A model generated the notes under the pieces. That model searched no databases. It saw nothing but the letters and a program-made list of their open reading frames with translations, and was not told the origin of the DNA. A stretch of 64,000 nucleotides of DNA from Salinispora fenicalii (GTDB lineage Bacteria; Actinomycetota; Actinomycetes; Mycobacteriales; Micromonosporaceae), in NCBI RefSeq assembly GCF_000514815.1, contig NZ_AZWQ01000008.1, positions 134-64,133 on the forward strand, read 5' to 3'. The translations under genes and the position numbers were made by a program. Below are positions 42,837 through 52,640 of the stretch, piece after piece. Within the stretch, counting starts at the first letter, position 1; every line of letters begins with the position of its first letter.

Positions 42837-43916
42837 TCAGCGCAGGACCCGGCCGCGGAGGACGACGCGGGTGGGGGACCGGACGACGCGGAGATCGCGA
42901 CGCGGATCCTGCGGGTAGACAACCAGATCGGCCAGGCCCCCCTCGACCAGGCCGGGGAAGCCAAGCCACTCGCGGGCCCGCCAGGAGGCGGCGGCGAGGA
43001 CGTCCTCGGCGGGTATCCCGGCCTCTTCGTGCAGCAGCAGCATCTCCTCGGCGGCCAGACCGTGCGCGATGCCACCGCCGGCATCCGTGCCGACGTAGAT
43101 CGGGACGCCGGCCTGGTAGGCGGCGCGGACCACCTCGGGGAAGCGGTCTCGCAGGGCGAGCATGTGGTCGGCGTAGCTGGGGAACTTCGCCCGCGCCTGG
43201 TCGGCGATGCCGCCGAAGGTCCGTATGTTGATCATGGTGGGTACGAGCGCGGTGCCCTGCCGGGCCATCACGTCGATCAGGTCCAGGCTCAGACCGGTGC
43301 CGTGCTCCACCGAGTCGATCCCGGCCCGCACCATGATCTCGACGGCGGACTCGGAGAAGGTGTGCACCGCGGCGCGGACCCCGGCGGCGTGCGCGGCCCG
43401 AACCGCGGCGGTCATGGTCTCCGCGTCCCAGGCCGGGGCGAGGTCGCCGACGCCACGATCGATCCAGTCGCCAACCAGTTTGACCCAGCCGTTGCCGGCG
43501 TCGGCCTGCGCGGCGACGGTCGCGGTCACCTCTGCCGCACCGACCTCCACCCCGACGCCGCGCAGGTAGCGCTTCGGCGGGGCGATGTGCCGGCCGGCCC
43601 GGGCCAGCCGCGGCAGGTCCGAGGCGTCGTCGAGCTCCGGATACGGGTACGGGGAGCCGGCGTCCCGGATGGCGAGCACCCCGGCGTCGCGGTCGACATG
43701 GGCCAGCTCGCGGGCCTGGTCGACCGAGGTGATCGGCGCCCCGCCCTGGGCGATGCCGATATGGCAGTGCGCGTCGGTCAGGCCGGGGAGCAGAAAGCCA
43801 CCATCCGCGATGGTCTCCGCGCCGGCCACCGGCTGGAAGGTCACCCGGTCGCCGACCAGCCAGATGTCCCGGACCTCGTCTTCGGGCAGGAGCACACCGC
43901 GCACGTGCAGAGCCAT
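42837..43916 (-). CDS. Amidohydrolase-superfamily protein
   Basis: 359 residues. The metal site begins in FLLPGLTDAHCHIGIAQGG (HxH). Later motifs are AAVHTFSESAVEIMVRAGID and VEHGTGLSLDLIDVMA, and GTDAGGGIAHGLAAE. It resembles imidazolonepropionase-like/cyclic-amide hydrolases; the substrate is unknown. It lies between ffh and proS in the same direction with modest gaps. Confidence 0.88.
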   Translation of the reverse strand: MALHVRGVLLPEDEVRDIWLVGDRVTFQPVAGAETIADGGFLLPGLTDAHCHIGIAQGGAPITSVDQARELAHVDRDAGVLAIRDAGSPYPYPELDDASDLPRLARAGRHIAPPKRYLRGVGVEVGAAEVTATVAAQADAGNGWVKLVGDWIDRGVGDLAPAWDAETMTAAVRAAHAAGVRAAVHTFSESAVEIMVRAGIDSVEHGTGLSLDLIDVMARQGTALVPTMINIRTFGGIADQARAKFPSYADHMLALRDRFPEVVRAAYQAGVPIYVGTDAGGGIAHGLAAEEMLLLHEEAGIPAEDVLAAASWRAREWLGFPGLVEGGLADLVVYPQDPRRDLRVVRSPTRVVLRGRVLR

Positions 43917-44033
43917 ACGCTCAGTCCTACCTGATCGCCCGCCGGGGCGTGCGGGCAGGCCACCCGCCGGCGGACCGCGGCCAGTGCCGGATCAGCCGCG
44001 ACCCGCACTGACCTCGCCCTGCTTCAACCCCGG

Positions 44034-45578
44034 TCAACGGGGGCGCTGGTCCCCCTTGCCGAGCTTGTTGAAGTCGATCTTCGGGAGCTTGAATCCCGGT
44101 GGTAGCCCCTGGCCGGCCAGGTCGTCGGGGTTCAGGCCGGGCGGCAGCTGCGGCATGCCACCGGGGAGGCCGCCCCGCGCCCCCGTGCCGGTCCGCGACC
44201 GACCGCCGCCCTTCCCGCCCTTGCGCTTGTTCTTCGGCGACTTGGTCGCCTTTCGGCGCCCTCCGGGCAGACCCATCATGCCGCCCATCTGCTTCATCAT
44301 CTTCTGGGCGTCGGTGAAGCGGTTGAGTAGCTGGTTGACGTCCATCACGGTGACTCCGGAGCCGTTGGCGATGCGGGCCCGGCGCGAACCGTTGATGATC
44401 TTCGGGTTGGTGCGCTCGGCCGGAGTCATCGACCGGATGATCGCGGTGACCCGGTCGAAGTGCTTGTCGTCCACCTCGGCGAGCTGGTCTTTCATCTGCC
44501 CCATGCCGGGCATCATGGCCAGCACGTTGGCGATCGGCCCCATTCGCCGAACCGCGATGAGCTGGTCGAGGAAGTCCTCCAGGGTGAACTGCTCACCGCC
44601 CATCAGCTTGGCGGTCATCTTCTCCTTCTGATCGACGTCGAAGGCCTGTTCGGCCTGCTCGATCAGAGTGAGAACATCGCCCATGCCGAGAATTCGGCTG
44701 GCCATCCGGTCCGGGTGGAAGACATCGAAGTCCTCCAGCTTCTCGCCGGTGGAGGCGAAGAGGATCGGCTGGCCGGTGACCTCCCGGACCGACAGCGCGG
44801 CACCACCACGGGCATCACCGTCGAGCTTGGAGAGGACCACACCGGTAATACCGACGCCGTCCCGGAACGCCTCCGCGGTGCGCACCGCGTCCTGGCCGAC
44901 CATGGCGTCGATGACGAAGATGACCTCGTCCGGGTTGACCGCGTCCCGGATGTCGGCCGCCTGCTGCATCATCTCGGCGTCGATACCGAGGCGGCCGGCC
45001 GTGTCCACGATGACGATGTCCCGGGCTGCCCGCCGAGCGTGCTCGATCGAGGCGCGGGCCACCTGCACCGGGTCGCCGACGCCGTTGCCGGGCTCCGGGG
45101 AGTACACCTCGACGCCGGCGCGACCACCGAGCACCTGGAGCTGTCCGACGGCGTTGGGGCGCTGCAGGTCGGCGGCGACCAGCAACGGCTGGTGGCCCTG
45201 GCCGCGCAGCCAACTAGCCAGCTTGCCGGCGAGCGTGGTCTTGCCGGAGCCCTGAAGACCGGCCAGCATGATCACGGTCGGCGGCTGCTTGGCGAACTGA
45301 AGCCGCCGCGCCTCACCACCGAGGACGTTGACCAACTCTTCGTTGACGATCTTGACGATCTGCTGGGCCGGGTTCAGCGCCTGGGAGACCTCGGCGCCCC
45401 GCGCCCGCTCCTTGACTCGCGCGATGAAGCCCTTGACCACCGGCAGCGCCACATCCGCCTCCAGCAGCGCGAGGCGGATCTCGCGGGCGGTGGCGTCGAT
45501 GTCGGCGTCGGTGAGCCGTCCCTTACCGCGGAGCTTGGTGAAGATCCCGGACAGGCGGTCACTCAAGGTGTCAAACAC
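44034..45578 (-). CDS. ffh: Signal recognition particle GTPase Ffh
   Basis: 514 residues. NG domain: LAGLQGSGKTTLAGKLASWL (G1), DIVIVDTAGRLGIDAEMMQQ (G3) and LSKLDGDARGGAALSV (G4). The methionine-rich M domain is seen in MMPGMGQMKDQLAE and MMKQMGGMMGLPGGRR, followed by a basic Gly/Pro-rich tail. It binds 4.5S RNA and targets ribosomes to FtsY, which is also encoded in this window. Confidence 0.97.
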   Translation of the reverse strand: MFDTLSDRLSGIFTKLRGKGRLTDADIDATAREIRLALLEADVALPVVKGFIARVKERARGAEVSQALNPAQQIVKIVNEELVNVLGGEARRLQFAKQPPTVIMLAGLQGSGKTTLAGKLASWLRGQGHQPLLVAADLQRPNAVGQLQVLGGRAGVEVYSPEPGNGVGDPVQVARASIEHARRAARDIVIVDTAGRLGIDAEMMQQAADIRDAVNPDEVIFVIDAMVGQDAVRTAEAFRDGVGITGVVLSKLDGDARGGAALSVREVTGQPILFASTGEKLEDFDVFHPDRMASRILGMGDVLTLIEQAEQAFDVDQKEKMTAKLMGGEQFTLEDFLDQLIAVRRMGPIANVLAMMPGMGQMKDQLAEVDDKHFDRVTAIIRSMTPAERTNPKIINGSRRARIANGSGVTVMDVNQLLNRFTDAQKMMKQMGGMMGLPGGRRKATKSPKNKRKGGKGGGRSRTGTGARGGLPGGMPQLPPGLNPDDLAGQGLPPGFKLPKIDFNKLGKGDQRPR

Positions 45579-45746
45579 GCGAACATCCCGTTTGTCAGAG
45601 TTCTGGTGAGCACGAGCACGGCCAGACGAGCTGTCCAGCCACCGCTAGGGTATCCGGCCCGCGATGCACCCGCTTCCGGCCGGCACACCCGACGCACCCA
45701 GCGCCGCCCGCGCACCCGCCGGCCGCCGGACGGCAATCGCCCCCTC

Positions 45747-48041
45747 TCATCGCGCCGCAGCCAGCACAGCGGCGGAGATCCGAGCCTGGGTCTCGGCGTC
45801 CAGACCGGCACCGACCAGGTAAAATGCGTCCACCACGGCAGCGCCGAGGGTGGAGATCCGCGCCGCCCGCAGCTGAACTCCCACCTCGTCCAGCGCCGCG
45901 CTGACCCGGTAGAGCAGACCGGCGGCGTCGGCCGCCCGCAGCTCCAACACCACCGCGTCGGTGGCCGCCTCCCGGTACCACCGCACCTGGGGGGCGGGCC
46001 CCGCGCCCCCCGCGGCGGCGGCCCGACCCCGCAGCCGCTGGATCACCGACCCGTCGCCGGTCACGGCCCGACGCAGGTCGGCGCCGAGCGCTACCGGATC
46101 CGGCGCGAGGCCGTACCGGGGTTGGACCCGGAACTCGACCAACGCCCGTCCGGACACTGTCGAGGCGTCCGCGGAGATCACGTCGAGCCGGTGCACGGCC
46201 AGGCAACCGGCCACCGTCGTGAGCAGGCCACGCCGGTGGGCCGCCGCCACCGCCACCTCGTCCCCGGTCAGGCGGACCACCGGCAGCGGGCCGGCGACCA
46301 ACGCCGGATCCGGTACGGGCGGTTCGGGTAGCCGGCCGGTGTCCAGTGTGGTGCGGACCCGGGCCACCAGCTCGGCGACGAGCCGTTCCTTCCAGCGCGA
46401 CCAGGCGGCCGGGCCGGTGGCCGCCGCGTCGGCCCGGACCAGGGAGTGCAGCAGCTCCAAGGTGCTGGTGTCGACGACCTTCGCCGCCACGCCGGCCACG
46501 GTCACCGGATCGGCCAGGTCACGCCGGGTCGCGACCTCGGGCAGGAGCAGGTGCAGCCGGACCAGCCGCCCGATCAGCGCCACCTCGGCCGTGGGCAGGC
46601 CGATCCGGGCGGCGACCGCCTCCGCGATCGGCGCACCGACCTGACTGTGGTCACCGGGTAGCCCCTTGCCCACGTCGTGCAGGAGGGCGCCGAGCAGCAG
46701 CAAGTCCGGCCGATCCACCTCCCGGGTACGGCGACTGGCCTCGTACGCGGTCTGCACCAGGTGCCGGTCGAGGGTGAACCGGTGCACCGGGTGGTGCTGG
46801 GGCAGGCATCGGATCCGGGTCCACTCCGGCAGCCAGCCATCCACCAGCCCGTACCGGTCGCACGCCTCCCACGTCGACACCAGCCCCGGCCCTGCGCCCA
46901 GGAGCGTGACCAGGGCGGTGCGCGCCGCGGCAGGCCAGGGAGTCGGCAGCGGCGGGCAGTAGGCGGCCAGCCACTCGCCGGTGGCCGCCGCGATCGGCAG
47001 ACCGGTGGTCGCCGCCGCCGCCGCGACCCGCAGGGACAGGCTCGGCTCCGGGCGCACCCCGATCACGGTGCGGGCGAGCACCAGCTCACCGTCGTGCTCG
47101 ACCACGTCCCGGGCCACCGGTCGACGGAGCGGTCGCCCATCGGCGCCCCGGCGCCGGGTGCGGAGTCGGTCGGCCGCCCGGAAAGCGTCGTCCAGGGCAT
47201 GGCTGACGGTCCGGGCGTCGTTGGCGACTCGGCGCAGCAGCAGGTCCGCCTCGTCCACCGGCTCCGCCGCCGGGTCGGTCCGCGGCTGGCGCAGCCCGAG
47301 CAGGGCGGCGACCCCGTCGCGCTCCGGGGCGACCAGCCGGTCCACCCGCCGGCCGACCCGCAGGTGCAGCGCGTCGCGGGTGTCCAATAGCCGCAGGTGG
47401 GCGGCACGGACCGCGGGCCGCAGCGCGGTGGTGACGCCGGCGCGGGCGATCGCCCGGAGGAGCCCCACGTCGCGAAGCCCGCCGGCGGCCTCCTTGAGGT
47501 CCCCCTCGAGCAGGAAGGCCAGCTCCCCATGGGCCGCCCACCGGGCCTCGGTCAACTCGCGCAGCCCCGGCAGTCGGCGCACCGCGCTGCGTCGCCACTG
47601 GTCGGCGGCCAAGCGAACCAGCCGGTCGGCCAACGCCTCGTCACCCGCGACGAAGCGGGCGTCGAGCAGGCCCAGAGCCACCCGGACATCTTCCTGGGCG
47701 ACCGCGAGAGCCTCGGGGACGGTTCGTACCGAGTGGTCGAGCCGCAGCCCGGCATCCCAGACCGGATACCAGATGCTGGCGGCCAGCTCGTCCACCTCGG
47801 GTACGTCGGCGTGCAGCAGCAGCAGGTCGAGGTCCCCGTACGGGGCGCACTCACGACGGCCGAGCCCGCCCACCGCCACCAGCGCGACCCCGTCCCGGCC
47901 GGGCAGCAGCTCAGCGAGCCAGCTGTCGATGGACGTGGCCCGGGCCGCCCGCGCGGCGGCGTCGATCCCGCCGGGAGCACCGGTGACCTCGTTGATCAGG
48001 AGGTCCGGTCCGGCCGCACACTTCTTGATCAACGAGGTCAT
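45747..48041 (-). CDS. glnD: Protein-PII uridylyl/adenylyl-transferase GlnD
   Basis: 764 residues. Nucleotidyltransferase motif LVAVGGLGRRECAPYGDLDL, HD domain GALLHDVGKGLPGDHS, and two ACT domains in the last 200 residues (DVISADASTVSGRALVEFRV, LLYRVSAALDEVGVQLRAAR). It modifies GlnB/GlnK in response to glutamine; actinobacterial versions usually adenylylate the T-loop tyrosine. It is the last gene of amtB-glnB-glnD, 27 bases after glnB. Confidence 0.95.
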   Translation of the reverse strand: MTSLIKKCAAGPDLLINEVTGAPGGIDAAARAARATSIDSWLAELLPGRDGVALVAVGGLGRRECAPYGDLDLLLLHADVPEVDELAASIWYPVWDAGLRLDHSVRTVPEALAVAQEDVRVALGLLDARFVAGDEALADRLVRLAADQWRRSAVRRLPGLRELTEARWAAHGELAFLLEGDLKEAAGGLRDVGLLRAIARAGVTTALRPAVRAAHLRLLDTRDALHLRVGRRVDRLVAPERDGVAALLGLRQPRTDPAAEPVDEADLLLRRVANDARTVSHALDDAFRAADRLRTRRRGADGRPLRRPVARDVVEHDGELVLARTVIGVRPEPSLSLRVAAAAATTGLPIAAATGEWLAAYCPPLPTPWPAAARTALVTLLGAGPGLVSTWEACDRYGLVDGWLPEWTRIRCLPQHHPVHRFTLDRHLVQTAYEASRRTREVDRPDLLLLGALLHDVGKGLPGDHSQVGAPIAEAVAARIGLPTAEVALIGRLVRLHLLLPEVATRRDLADPVTVAGVAAKVVDTSTLELLHSLVRADAAATGPAAWSRWKERLVAELVARVRTTLDTGRLPEPPVPDPALVAGPLPVVRLTGDEVAVAAAHRRGLLTTVAGCLAVHRLDVISADASTVSGRALVEFRVQPRYGLAPDPVALGADLRRAVTGDGSVIQRLRGRAAAAGGAGPAPQVRWYREAATDAVVLELRAADAAGLLYRVSAALDEVGVQLRAARISTLGAAVVDAFYLVGAGLDAETQARISAAVLAAAR

Positions 48042-48068
48042 CGGTACCTGCTCCCGCCCGCGGAACGC

Positions 48069-48467
<399 letters not shown>

Positions 48468-49844
48468 TCACCGCCGACCTCCCGCCGACGAGGCCGACGC
48501 GACCTGCTGCTCCGCGGCGCTGCTCTCCCCGACCGGCTTCCCGCCGGCCAGGCCCGCCGCCGCGAACGCGCCCCCACCGGCGGAACCGGCGGCGGGCGAG
48601 AGGTCGTAGCCGCTCTCGGCGTGCTCGGCGATGTCGATCCCCTCGACCTCGGCCTCCTTGCTGACCCGGAAACCGATCGTCTTCTCCAGGACGAGGGCGA
48701 GGACGAACGCCACCGCGAAGGAGTAGCCGGTGACGATCAACGCGCTCAGCGCCTGGACGCCCAGCTGGGCCACCCCACCCCCGTAGAAGAGGCCCTCGTC
48801 GCTGACGAGCGAGCTGACCGACGACGTGCCGAAGAGACCGATCCACAGGCAACCGATCCAGCCACCGACGAAGTGCACGCCGACGACGTCGAGGGAGTCG
48901 TCAAAGCCCAGCCGATACTTCAGGCTCACCGCCAACGCGCAGACCGCACCGGCGACCAGGCCGAGCAGCACCGCGGCCCACGGAGTGATGAAGGCGCAGG
49001 CCGGGGTGATCGCGACCAGTCCGGCGATGGCGCCGGAGGAGGCGCCGACCAGGGTCGGCCGACCGTCCCGCGCCTTCTCCACCACCAACCAGCCGAGTAC
49101 GGCGGCGGCGGTCGCCACCTGGGTGTTGATGAAGGCCAGCCCCGTGGTCAGGTCCGCGGTCAACTCGGAGCCGGCGTTGAAGCCGAACCAGCCGAACCAG
49201 AGCAGGCCGGCACCGAGCGCGACCATGGGAACGTTGTGCGGCTTCATCGTCTCCCGGGGCCAGCCGAGCCGCCGGCCCAGCACCAGCACCAGGGCCAGCG
49301 CCGCCGCCCCGGCGTTGATGTGCACCGCGGTCCCACCGGCGAAGTCGAGCGCGCCGAGCTCCGCACCGATGAATCCGCCGCCCCAGACCCAGTGGGCGAC
49401 CGGGAAGTAGACCAGACTCGCCCAGCCGACCACGAACAGCAGCCAGCCGGAGAACTTGGCCCGGTCGGAGATCGCACCGCTGATCAGGGCGACCGTGATG
49501 ACAGCGAACATCATCTGGAATGCCATGAAGACGTAGAGCGGAATGCCGGTCTCGCCCCACAGGTCGGTCTCCGCCATGAAGGTCTTGGTGCCGAGGTACT
49601 GGCCGAGGTCGCCGATGACCCCGCCCTGATCCGTACCGAAAGCAGCGGAGAAGCCGTAGAACAACCAGAGAATGCTGACGAGCCCGATCGCGGAAAAGCT
49701 CATCATGATCATATTGAGGACGCCCTTGGCCCGGTTGAGGCCGCCGTAGAACAGCGCCAGTCCGGGCGTCATGAGCAGCACGATCGCGCTCGACACCAGC
49801 AGCCACGCGGTGTTACCGGTGTCGATGGTCGGTGCTTCAGGCAC
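48468..49844 (-). CDS. amtB: Ammonium transporter
   Basis: 458 residues with 11 predicted membrane helices beginning AWLLVSSAIVLLMTPGLALFYGGL. Channel motifs are VHWVWGGG-like (AHWVWGGGFIGAELGALDFA) and FAGGTAVHINAGAAAL, which contains a channel-lining His. The cytoplasmic C-terminal segment (LEKTIGFRVSKEAEVEGID) contacts PII. It is the first gene of the nitrogen operon. Confidence 0.96.
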   Translation of the reverse strand: MPEAPTIDTGNTAWLLVSSAIVLLMTPGLALFYGGLNRAKGVLNMIMMSFSAIGLVSILWLFYGFSAAFGTDQGGVIGDLGQYLGTKTFMAETDLWGETGIPLYVFMAFQMMFAVITVALISGAISDRAKFSGWLLFVVGWASLVYFPVAHWVWGGGFIGAELGALDFAGGTAVHINAGAAALALVLVLGRRLGWPRETMKPHNVPMVALGAGLLWFGWFGFNAGSELTADLTTGLAFINTQVATAAAVLGWLVVEKARDGRPTLVGASSGAIAGLVAITPACAFITPWAAVLLGLVAGAVCALAVSLKYRLGFDDSLDVVGVHFVGGWIGCLWIGLFGTSSVSSLVSDEGLFYGGGVAQLGVQALSALIVTGYSFAVAFVLALVLEKTIGFRVSKEAEVEGIDIAEHAESGYDLSPAAGSAGGGAFAAAGLAGGKPVGESSAAEQQVASASSAGGRR

Positions 49845-49934
49845 GCTGGCCTCCTAAGGTGAAGTTCCCTCCTTAACGGCTTCCGAGGCAGCGCTGCCCG
49901 TCCACCGGTTACCCGGAAGCCTGCTCGTTCCCTG

Positions 49935-49972
49935 TTTCCGGTAGCGTCACCCATCGATTTCCAGGCGGTGAC
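49935..49972 (-). promoter_or_regulatory. GlnR box upstream of amtB
   Basis: On the minus strand the order is GTCAC-n6-GAAAT-n6-GTGAC-n6-GGAAA. This matches the actinomycete GlnR pattern (gTnAC-n6-GaAAc repeated twice with 6-base gaps). It lies about 90 bases before the amtB start, where GlnR activates nitrogen genes in Streptomyces and relatives. Confidence 0.7.
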
Positions 49973-50153
49973 GACCTGTTTCGTACGTGTGAAGCGGGCC
50001 TCGACCAACCAAACGGATGATGCCGGGACCGGCCGATTGCCGACCCAGCGCAGCCCCAGAGCAGGGTCTGGGGCTCCACTGAACCTCCGATGCCGCAGGT
50101 GGCGAACACCGGGCCCAACTTGGGCCCCCTTCCCTGTGACGCAGAAAAGCAGC

Positions 50154-50189
50154 GGCCCCGTTCTCACCGAAATCGGCAGGAACGGGGCC
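50154..50189 (-). terminator. Terminator after the beta-helix gene
   Basis: GGCCCCGTTC and its complement form a stem; on the minus strand a CTTTTC follows. A second hairpin (AGCCCCAGA/TCTGGGGCT, 50051-50074) lies further on toward amtB. Confidence 0.7.
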
Positions 50190-50215
50190 TTGGTGAATCC
50201 GACGTGTCCGGCCCG

Positions 50216-51517
50216 CTACCCGGAACAACCGGGTACGTTGACGCAGTTGTTCGGCCTGTTCTTCGCCACGACGGTGCCGGTGGCGGTGTTCAGGTTCACC
50301 GTTCCACCCGCCGCGTTGAAGATGCCGCCTCCATCGGTGACAGCAACGTTCTTCACAATCTTGGAAGTGGACAGGGTGGCCGTACCGACGGCGGAGTTGA
50401 AGATTCCACCGCCCTCTTCGCCTGCCTGGTTGCCGGCGACCGAGGTCCGCCGCAGTACTACCTGCCCACTGTTGAGGATTCCCCCACCGTTGATGACAGC
50501 GGTGTTGCCTGCTACCCGGCTGTCCTCGAGGACCGCCGCGGGGGGCACCGGAATCCCCGCCGCGACGAACAGCCCGCCCGTGTCGAACTCGGTCGCGGTG
50601 TTGTTGAGGATGCCGACGCGTCGCATCGTGGTCTGACCGAATACCGCGACGCCCCCCGTGTCGCCGGCGGTGTTGTCCGCAATCTTGGAATCGGCGATAT
50701 AGCCGACCTCGGCGAGCTGGATGCCTCCGATGGTTTGGGCTCGATTTCCCGTGATGAAACTGTGTTCAATTCGGATCGCACCACCACCAACGGCGCTTCC
50801 TATACCACCCGCGATGCTAGCCGTATTCTTGTCCACCCGTGCGGAGCCGACGGTGAGCTGACCCGTGGTGTGGACCCCACCACCATTCACGGCGGCGGTG
50901 TTGCGGCTGATGCTGGAGTGCTCGGCGACAACCGTTCCACTGCTGGCCACACCTCCACCGTTCTGGTCGGACACGTTGTTCACGACCTCGACGTGCTTTA
51001 GGGTGGCGCGGCCACCAGCGTTCACCAGGAGGCCACCGCCGTCGCCTCCGGCGGTCTGCCCGCCGGTGACGGTGAGGTGTGTGAGGGTGAGGTCACCACC
51101 GACGTCCACGGCGAGAATGCGAAACGGGTCGACTGCGGCGGCGCGTTCAATGGTGGTGTGTTTTCCGCCGTTGAGGGTGATCGGGGTGGTGATGGTGGGA
51201 AGGCCGGCATCGTCGAGTTCGGCGGTGAGCAGATAGGTGCAGTCCTTGGCGAGGTCGAGGAGTGCGCCGCCCCGGGCATTGGCAAGGGCGATCGCGGAGA
51301 TCAGTTTGTCCGTGTCGCAGGGGACGGGGATGCCCGTCGAGTGCTTTCCGGTGGTGGCAGCGGCGCTCCCGTCCGCACCAGCAGCGGAGGCGGCGATGCC
51401 ACTGGTGACGGTGAGGGCCAGGCCGGTCACACCGGCGAGCCCGACGGCCCACCATCGTGGTCTCGCCCGGCCCCCGCCGGGGCGACCAGGTTCGTGTGTG
51501 CGGTGCTGATGGTTCAT
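50216..51517 (-). CDS. Secreted right-handed beta-helix protein
   Basis: 433 residues. A long n-region (…RARPRWWAVGLAGVTGLALTVTSGIAASAAGA) forms a signal peptide. The rest is a series of repeats of about 20-25 residues with Asn-Thr-Ala and Gly-Gly turns (ITGNRAQTIGGIQL, KIADNTAGDTGGVAVFG, RVAGNTAVINGGGILNSG), as in chlamydial Pmp-like and pectate-lyase-like parallel beta-helices. No catalytic residues are recognised, so adhesion or polysaccharide binding is possible. It stands alone. Confidence 0.8.
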   Translation of the reverse strand: MNHQHRTHEPGRPGGGRARPRWWAVGLAGVTGLALTVTSGIAASAAGADGSAAATTGKHSTGIPVPCDTDKLISAIALANARGGALLDLAKDCTYLLTAELDDAGLPTITTPITLNGGKHTTIERAAAVDPFRILAVDVGGDLTLTHLTVTGGQTAGGDGGGLLVNAGGRATLKHVEVVNNVSDQNGGGVASSGTVVAEHSSISRNTAAVNGGGVHTTGQLTVGSARVDKNTASIAGGIGSAVGGGAIRIEHSFITGNRAQTIGGIQLAEVGYIADSKIADNTAGDTGGVAVFGQTTMRRVGILNNTATEFDTGGLFVAAGIPVPPAAVLEDSRVAGNTAVINGGGILNSGQVVLRRTSVAGNQAGEEGGGIFNSAVGTATLSTSKIVKNVAVTDGGGIFNAAGGTVNLNTATGTVVAKNRPNNCVNVPGCSG

Positions 51518-51769
51518 GTCGTTCGGTGCCCTTCCCCGTCGTCAACGCGGAACGCACACCGGTAGGCCGGTTGGCGCTCCTCGGCTACCAGGTAGGTCGT
51601 AGCAGCCACCACCGAAGCAAAACCGACATAAAGCCCAAATGAACATGAACCTGAAACAGCTACCCATATGTGCGTAATGTCTAGACGGACACGTCGGCGC
51701 AGGGCACCCACCCACCAGCTCTCGCCGTGCCGGCACCCAACTCCGGCCGCTACCAACGGCACCGAACGA

Positions 51770-52630
51770 CTACCCCGGAGCCCGAAGCGCGCCCTCAAGA
51801 ATGTGCCGCTCGTATTCGAGCAGACGCAGGTCTCGCATCGGACGGCGAAGGTGGCCCCGGTTGACGATCCGCACGAAGGCCGGATCCCCGGCGGCGGCCA
51901 TCCGCCGGATGCCCTCCACGTGGTCAACGATCCGCTTACGGATAGTACGGACCAGCCGATGCCGGTCGCGCGGGATCAGCCCGTACGCGTCGGCGAAGAG
52001 CCGCAGCCGCCGCGGCCGGTCCGGGCGCCGCCATCCGAGGGTGATCGAGTCCCGGTCGGCGAAGAGCGGCACCCAGGTCCAGGCCGCGTACGCGACGTCG
52101 TAGATGCGGGAGCCCGGCGAGGCGAGATCGAAGTCGATCATGCCGAGGGTGCCGTCCGGGCGCCAGATGACGTTGTGCGGGGCGGCATCGTGGTGGCAGA
52201 TCACCTCGTTCTCCGGCGACGGGCCGAAGGAACGCCACACCGCCCCCTCCGGCAGGACGAGCCCGTACTGCGCGTCGTGGAACATCCGCAGCATCGTGGC
52301 GACCGTCACCAGCGCCTCGTCGGTGACCCAGTGCGGGGCCAGCGGATACTCCCCGCACTCCCCCTCCAGGTACGACAGCACCTCGCGGTTGCGCTCATCC
52401 ATCCCCAGTGCCCGGGGGGCGCCGGTGAAGCCCGCGTACTCCAGGTGCCGCAGCAGGGCGTGCACCGACGGGGTCCACGGACCGGCGTTGCGCCGGACCG
52501 TGTCCCCGACCCGGACCACCGTGCTCACGTTGCCGCCGTGCAGCGGGATCTCATGGGCCATCACATAGGGCCGCCCGAGGCGGGACGTCGGGCGGTCGCG
52601 CCACCCCGCGTGGACGCGATCGTCATTCAT
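51770..52630 (-). CDS. Phosphotransferase (aminoglycoside/choline-kinase-like)
   Basis: About 286 residues, kinase-like fold. The catalytic loop is VICHHDAAPHNVIWRPDG and the metal loop is LGMIDFDLASPGSRIYDVAY. Family members phosphorylate small hydroxyl compounds, sometimes antibiotics; resistance is not implied by sequence alone. It starts 10 bases after the ftsY stop in the same direction and may be co-transcribed with it. The start is GTG 52633 or this ATG; a later in-frame ATG (MAHEIPLHGG) is also possible. Confidence 0.8.
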   Translation of the reverse strand: MNDDRVHAGWRDRPTSRLGRPYVMAHEIPLHGGNVSTVVRVGDTVRRNAGPWTPSVHALLRHLEYAGFTGAPRALGMDERNREVLSYLEGECGEYPLAPHWVTDEALVTVATMLRMFHDAQYGLVLPEGAVWRSFGPSPENEVICHHDAAPHNVIWRPDGTLGMIDFDLASPGSRIYDVAYAAWTWVPLFADRDSITLGWRRPDRPRRLRLFADAYGLIPRDRHRLVRTIRKRIVDHVEGIRRMAAAGDPAFVRIVNRGHLRRPMRDLRLLEYERHILEGALRAPG

Positions 52631-52640
52631 CACCGTGGGG

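Noticed and set aside
51770..52630. Antibiotic-resistance gene
   Set aside because: Only the general phosphotransferase motifs are visible; the position after ftsY suggests a conserved chromosomal gene.
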